From the NCBI GenBank assembly GCA_964572685.1, contig CAZNFJ010000002.1, forward strand, positions 10,229-74,228: a stretch of DNA of 64,000 nt. The letters run 5' to 3'. This document shows positions 61,243-64,000 of this stretch, piece by piece. The DNA comes from UBA2653 sp964572685 (lineage in GTDB: Bacteria > Pseudomonadota > Gammaproteobacteria > Legionellales > Legionellaceae). The notes under the pieces were generated by a model. That model made no database searches and was not told the DNA's origin. It worked only from the letters and a program-made list of their open reading frames with translations. How positions within the stretch are numbered: the stretch's first letter is position 1; the number at the start of each line of letters is the position of its first letter. The position numbers and the translations under genes were made by a program.

Positions 61243-61353
61243 ATGTGGTATTTTTCATGGGTATTGGGTACGGCTTTAGCTTGTAGTGTAGCCATTGCCA
61301 GTGCTATCTGGCTAGAGTTACGACTCAGTGAGTCAACAGATAAACCTGAATAA
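61243..61353 (+). CDS. cydX: Cytochrome bd small subunit CydX
   Basis: A 36-residue peptide read directly from the sequence: it begins MWYFSWVLGTALACSVAIAS and ends in STDKPE, with the MWYF-x-W-x-LGT-x-LAC start typical of CydX. One membrane segment. AGGAGGTCAAT gives a strong ribosome site, 9 bases after the cydB stop. CydX stabilises the CydAB haems. It is too short for most gene finders. Confidence 0.95.
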   Translation: MWYFSWVLGTALACSVAIASAIWLELRLSESTDKPE

Positions 61354-61355
61354 AC

Positions 61356-61375
61356 TTAGGGGCCTTGGCCCCTAA
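61356..61375 (+). terminator. Hairpin at the end of the cyd operon
   Basis: TTAGGGGCC at 61356-61364 and GGCCCCTAA at 61367-61375 form a 9-bp stem with a tight loop, directly after cydX. No T-tract follows, so it may act with Rho or as a stability element. It also marks the boundary to the decayed accessory region. Confidence 0.55.
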
Positions 61376-61378
61376 CGT

Positions 61379-62219
61379 CTAGATCATACCTGCACCTAAA
61401 AATTCACTATCGTCATTATTATCAAATAACAAATCAATGGCGGATGCACATAAAACGGTTAAAATTGCCGCAAATATTAAAACCAAAGCAGTTTGAGTGC
61501 CACTAGAGAAAAGTATACCATATCTAAAAAATAACCCCCCTTGTAGGCAGCACTTGAATGATATTGCATAAACCATTTCTTAAGCTCGCTAATTTCAAAC
61601 TGAATGTCTTTAAGCATTGGATTTGTTTCTTGAAGACCAAGCCATTGATCAATAGGTTCTTTTAAACTCGAGGTATATAAATTTGGTAGATATTAATTTA
61701 AGCTCTGAGCATCAATTTCGCCTTGAAGAAATTGGTTTAATTATTGAATCGCAAGTTGATACTTTTGCAATTGATATCGTTAACAAGTAAAGAATCAATG
61801 AATTCCGAACGTTGTGACCTAGGATAACAAAACATTCGATTCCAGTCCAACTGGACACTTGCATCCAAAGTTAAACAAGCTTGATGCAGGTATTTAAAAT
61901 ACAAAGAAGGATTGGTGTTTTCGAAAAAGGATAGGAATTTCAAACCATCCCCCTTCAGAAGATTTTCAGCTAAAAGATGATCAATTGATCGCATTGAAGC
62001 AGGTCGTTCTTGCATTAGCTTTCTTATCTCATCCTCCAAACCTAAAACAAAAAAAGTCACTATTGCAAGAACGTTTAAATCCACATCGTGTTTAATCGAT
62101 TCACCTAAAAAGTAAACAGCCCTTGGATTGGAGGCAATGATATCTTTCATATAGTCTTTATCATTAAATTCATTAACTAATTTACTGGATAAATACTCTT
62201 TATCATCAGAATTAATCAC
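61379..62219 (-). pseudogene. Frameshifted gene of unknown function with C-terminal membrane segment
   Basis: Three adjoining frames on the minus strand look like one broken gene. The first (62219-61737, GTG start) encodes 160 residues with KDYMKDIIASNPRAVYFLGE, a pattern that loosely recalls DUF4116-type repeats of Legionellales. A second frame between about 61740 and 61560 reads NQFLQGEIDAQSLN, a stop, then LKEPIDQWLGLQETNPMLKD and SELKKWFMQYHSSAAYKGG. A third (to 61379) has a membrane segment (TALVLIFAAILTVLCASAI) and the tail NDDSEFLGAGMI. Whether it was an effector cannot be told. Confidence 0.5.
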
Positions 62220-62282
62220 TCATCTTACGCACCAACTCTTGCCTCGTAGCTAAAATCTATTAAAATTTGCCTCCTGACTTTA

Positions 62283-62414
62283 ATGGATTTTAGCATGGAT
62301 ATGCTCGACATTTACACTGACTATCTGATTTGTCAAAATAAATATGCAACTGCAACGGGTTTATCAGATATGGTTGATAGCGAATTTTCACACGACTGGG
62401 AGTTTGAAAATTAA
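62283..62414 (+). pseudogene. Transposase N-terminal fragment (DDE, IS701/IS4-like)
   Basis: A 43-codon frame, MDFSMDMLDIYTDYLICQ then NKYATATGLSDMVDSEFSHD and a stop. The Y-T-D-Y-L-I-x-x-x-x-x-A-T-A-T-G-L-S-D-x-x-x-x-x-x-SHD pattern is the usual start of a group of DDE transposases (IS701-like) common in intracellular gammaproteobacteria. The remaining protein is missing. No terminal repeats seen. Confidence 0.6.
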
Positions 62415-62548
62415 AATTTTTGAATAATAAACTGCACGATAGTCTCCGATAAATTTGTTAGATAAAACAAAAAAGGAAACAATTAACGCATCGGCAGAAT
62501 ACTCCAAAAAAATTATAGGCTCAGGGGCAGTTAATTGAGATATTCTAG

Positions 62549-63193
62549 CTAGTCATTCGCTTGCATGCATTTTAATGCTTCAATATTACCACTGGTTATG
62601 ATTTGAAGATTATCCGTGATTTTTTTGACATCCCAATCCCACCACTTGAGAGCAAGTAACAATGCAATAGTTTCATCATCAAATCTTTTTCGGATAAGCT
62701 GAGCTGGATTGCCACCAACAATATTATAAGGCTCCACATCTTTTGTCACTAGACTATTTGTGCCAATAATGGCGCCATCTCCAATTTTTATGCCCTGCAT
62801 TATGGTCGCGTTATTACCAATCCAGACATCATTGCCAATAATCGTATCACCCTTACTAAAGACCTTCATCGGATCTTTTTTTCCCCATTCTCCACCAAAT
62901 ACTTTAAAAGGATAAGTAGAAAATCCATTCATCGCATGATTTGCACCGTTCATAATAAAACGAACACCTGTAGCTATTTGACAGAATTTTCCAATAATAA
63001 GCTTATCCTGCATAAAATCGAAAAGATAAAGAACATTTTTTTCAAAATTACTGACATCAACAACGTCATCATAATATGTATAGTCACCTATAATGATTTG
63101 CGGACTTTTGATGATGTTTTTCAAAAAAACTGTTCTGGTAACCCCTTTTATTGGATAAGTCATATCCGGGCTTGGGTACTTTAAATTTTCCAT
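62549..63193 (-). CDS. Vat/CatB-type hexapeptide O-acetyltransferase
   Basis: A 214-residue left-handed beta-helix acetyltransferase of the xenobiotic (Vat/CatB) group. The catalytic His is in MNGANHAMNGFSTYPF. The hexapeptide repeats are IGNDVWIGNNATIMQGIKIG and DGAIIGTNSLVTKDVEPY, with IVGGNPAQLIRKRF closing the helix. AGGA precedes the ATG at 63193. Chromosomal members may acetylate sugars or drugs; resistance is not implied. It lies among IS debris and may be acquired. Confidence 0.9.
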   Translation of the reverse strand: MENLKYPSPDMTYPIKGVTRTVFLKNIIKSPQIIIGDYTYYDDVVDVSNFEKNVLYLFDFMQDKLIIGKFCQIATGVRFIMNGANHAMNGFSTYPFKVFGGEWGKKDPMKVFSKGDTIIGNDVWIGNNATIMQGIKIGDGAIIGTNSLVTKDVEPYNIVGGNPAQLIRKRFDDETIALLLALKWWDWDVKKITDNLQIITSGNIEALKCMQAND

Positions 63194-63320
63194 CAATCCT
63201 GCCTGTAAATATCTGATTCTATCATTTCAATGATAAACTAGAATAGCATCTTCAAAAAATTTTGAACACAATTAGTAAAGACTCAGAGGTTTTTCTAAGA
63301 GTGCTGATAAAACTATTTTT

Positions 63321-63539
63321 CTAAAAAAAATGAATACGATCAGTGGTCCAAGTTGGCACTTCTGAGCCAAAAAAATCCTTATCCTCAGTCCAAATGGGGC
63401 AATCATCTAAATCACGGTGTTTCATTCGCTCTTCTGCCTCAAATTGATGTTGTTCATAGAGATCAATAGCAATATCACTTCTCAACCTTCTTTTTTCAAA
63501 AAGAATTTGAAGATATTTTCTTGCATCTGCCTCACACAC
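63321..63539 (-). pseudogene. PIN-domain protein fragment
   Basis: A 72-codon GTG-started frame with a stop a few codons upstream. It ends DDCPIWTEDKDFFGSEVPTW followed by TTDRIHFF, which matches the C-terminal block of a group of PIN-domain nucleases (C/A-PIWTEDRDFFG-x-GV-x-TWTTDR). The N-terminal half with the first catalytic Asp is missing, so it is probably a dead remnant of a toxin-type gene. No antitoxin was found beside it. Confidence 0.6.
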
Positions 63540-63694
63540 GTCGGGTATGAAAAATTCGACAGATTAATGATGTTCAATAATTAAATTTCTTACACGCTAA
63601 CACGTATTCAACGACAATTATCTTTGCCGGTTTTAGTGTTCTATCCTGAACTGAGGTAAGCCTTCCATTCTAAGTCATGTTACGCACGGACACA

Positions 63695-63829
63695 TCAACA
63701 GGCCATGGATTTTAATTCCCTCATCAAAATTTGATTTAAAACGCTTTCTATTAATTTAGCCAAACCATTCTGATTGGATAAAAGTTCTGGCAATAAATTC
63801 TTTCCCACACTAATATTGTACTCTGTCAT
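63695..63829 (-). pseudogene. IS256-family transposase N-terminal fragment
   Basis: A 44-codon frame reading MTEYNISVGKNLLPELLSNQ and NGLAKLIESVLNQILMRELK before a stop. The start matches the N-terminus of IS256-type (mutator) transposases, which continue with the D-x-x-x-E core missing here. A further degraded VRNMT-type segment may lie between 63600 and 63695. GAAGGA precedes the ATG. Confidence 0.7.
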
Positions 63830-63916
63830 CGCTAATTCCTTCGTTATAATTTTATTTTGATCAATTCAATCATATCGAATTTTAGTGATGACAACATCTG
63901 TATTTTTCAACTGAAT

Positions 63917-64000
63917 TTACAGCTTTTTACGGACATAACCCTGGCAGATAGAGCTACGTTTCTTCTGTAAAAACTGTTTTACTTCATGCATGTTCGACGA
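63917..64000 (-). CDS. C-terminal end of a gene running off the window
   Basis: On the minus strand an open frame enters from the right edge and ends at 63917-63919 after 27 codons, reading MHEVKQFLQKKRSSICQGYV and ending RKKL. The peptide is basic and short. The family is not recognised, and it could be a chance frame or part of another IS remnant. Confidence 0.25.
   Translation of the reverse strand, partial: SSNMHEVKQFLQKKRSSICQGYVRKKL

Noticed and set aside
63200..63240. Inverted repeat TATCATT/AATGATA upstream of the acetyltransferase
   Set aside because: The stem is short and AT-only; too weak to call as an operator or IS end.
1..64000. CRISPR arrays, tRNA or rRNA genes
   Set aside because: No evenly spaced direct repeats and no cloverleaf or rRNA-like stretches were seen in the intergenic regions. 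A tRNAscan-SE or CRISPR search was not possible.

Overview
This is an AT-rich chromosomal window from a gammaproteobacterium, most likely of the Legionellales (Legionella/Coxiella-like intracellular bacteria). The placement is inferred from four things. The housekeeping order topA-smg-dprA | def-fmt-rsmB is gammaproteobacterial. The envelope set is Gram-negative (msbA-lpxK, tolC, murJ, PBP4). A secreted protein at 13993-14553 has a DotI/IcmL-type domain, as found in Dot/Icm type IVB secretion. Several proteins look host-directed or unassigned, notably a tubulin-tyrosine-ligase-like ATP-grasp protein and a 1317-residue helical protein. No rRNA, tRNA or CRISPR array was seen.

Layout. 1-6325: topA (cut by the window edge), smg and dprA on the minus strand, divergent from def-fmt-rsmB and a divergent DHFR-fold gene. 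6375-9575: an IS5-type transposase remnant, then PH-domain protein-parB-dacB (minus). 9656-14553: a GT-B-like protein, an OPT transporter, a DoxX-like membrane protein and the IcmL-like protein. 14647-19208: kbl-tdh-ettA-L,D-transpeptidase (minus, tightly spaced). 19406-27133: pirin, a Pcm-like methyltransferase, tolC, a TauE/SafE transporter, small membrane or secreted proteins, a DhaL-DegV fusion and a DUF1295 protein. 27100-30110: Fe-S photolyase, an atypical SDR and a membrane protein (minus). 30264-37085: msbA-lpxK-AttH-like-ttcA-SulP/carbonic anhydrase fusion, a tight plus-strand cluster. 37174-41127: the giant helical protein. 41200-47286: proS, two exported proteins, a leucyl aminopeptidase and murJ. 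47366-47630: a TnpB remnant. 48012-51808: rpsT, infA, a cupin-like protein, pmbA and a phosphodiester glycosidase.

Right part. 51846-55925 is nrdA-nrdB, preceded by a DnaA box and two NrdR-like boxes spaced 31 bases apart. 56316-58224 is sdhE-TTL-like-methyltransferase (minus). 58360-61353 is a complete bd-oxidase operon, cydP-cydA-cydB-cydX, with the 36-residue cydX read directly from the sequence. From about 61380 to the end the window becomes accessory and decayed: a frameshifted gene, fragments of two further transposase types, a Vat/CatB-type acetyltransferase and a PIN-domain fragment.

Most of the window is conserved core metabolism (translation, tRNA modification, lipid A and peptidoglycan, dNTP supply, respiration). 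The most unusual items are the TTL-like gene, the giant protein, the orphan IcmL-like protein, the SDR without its catalytic tyrosine, the DHFR-fold protein with altered cofactor residues, and the DhaL-DegV and SulP-carbonic anhydrase fusions. All start choices and family calls come from reading the sequence by eye; no database search was run.
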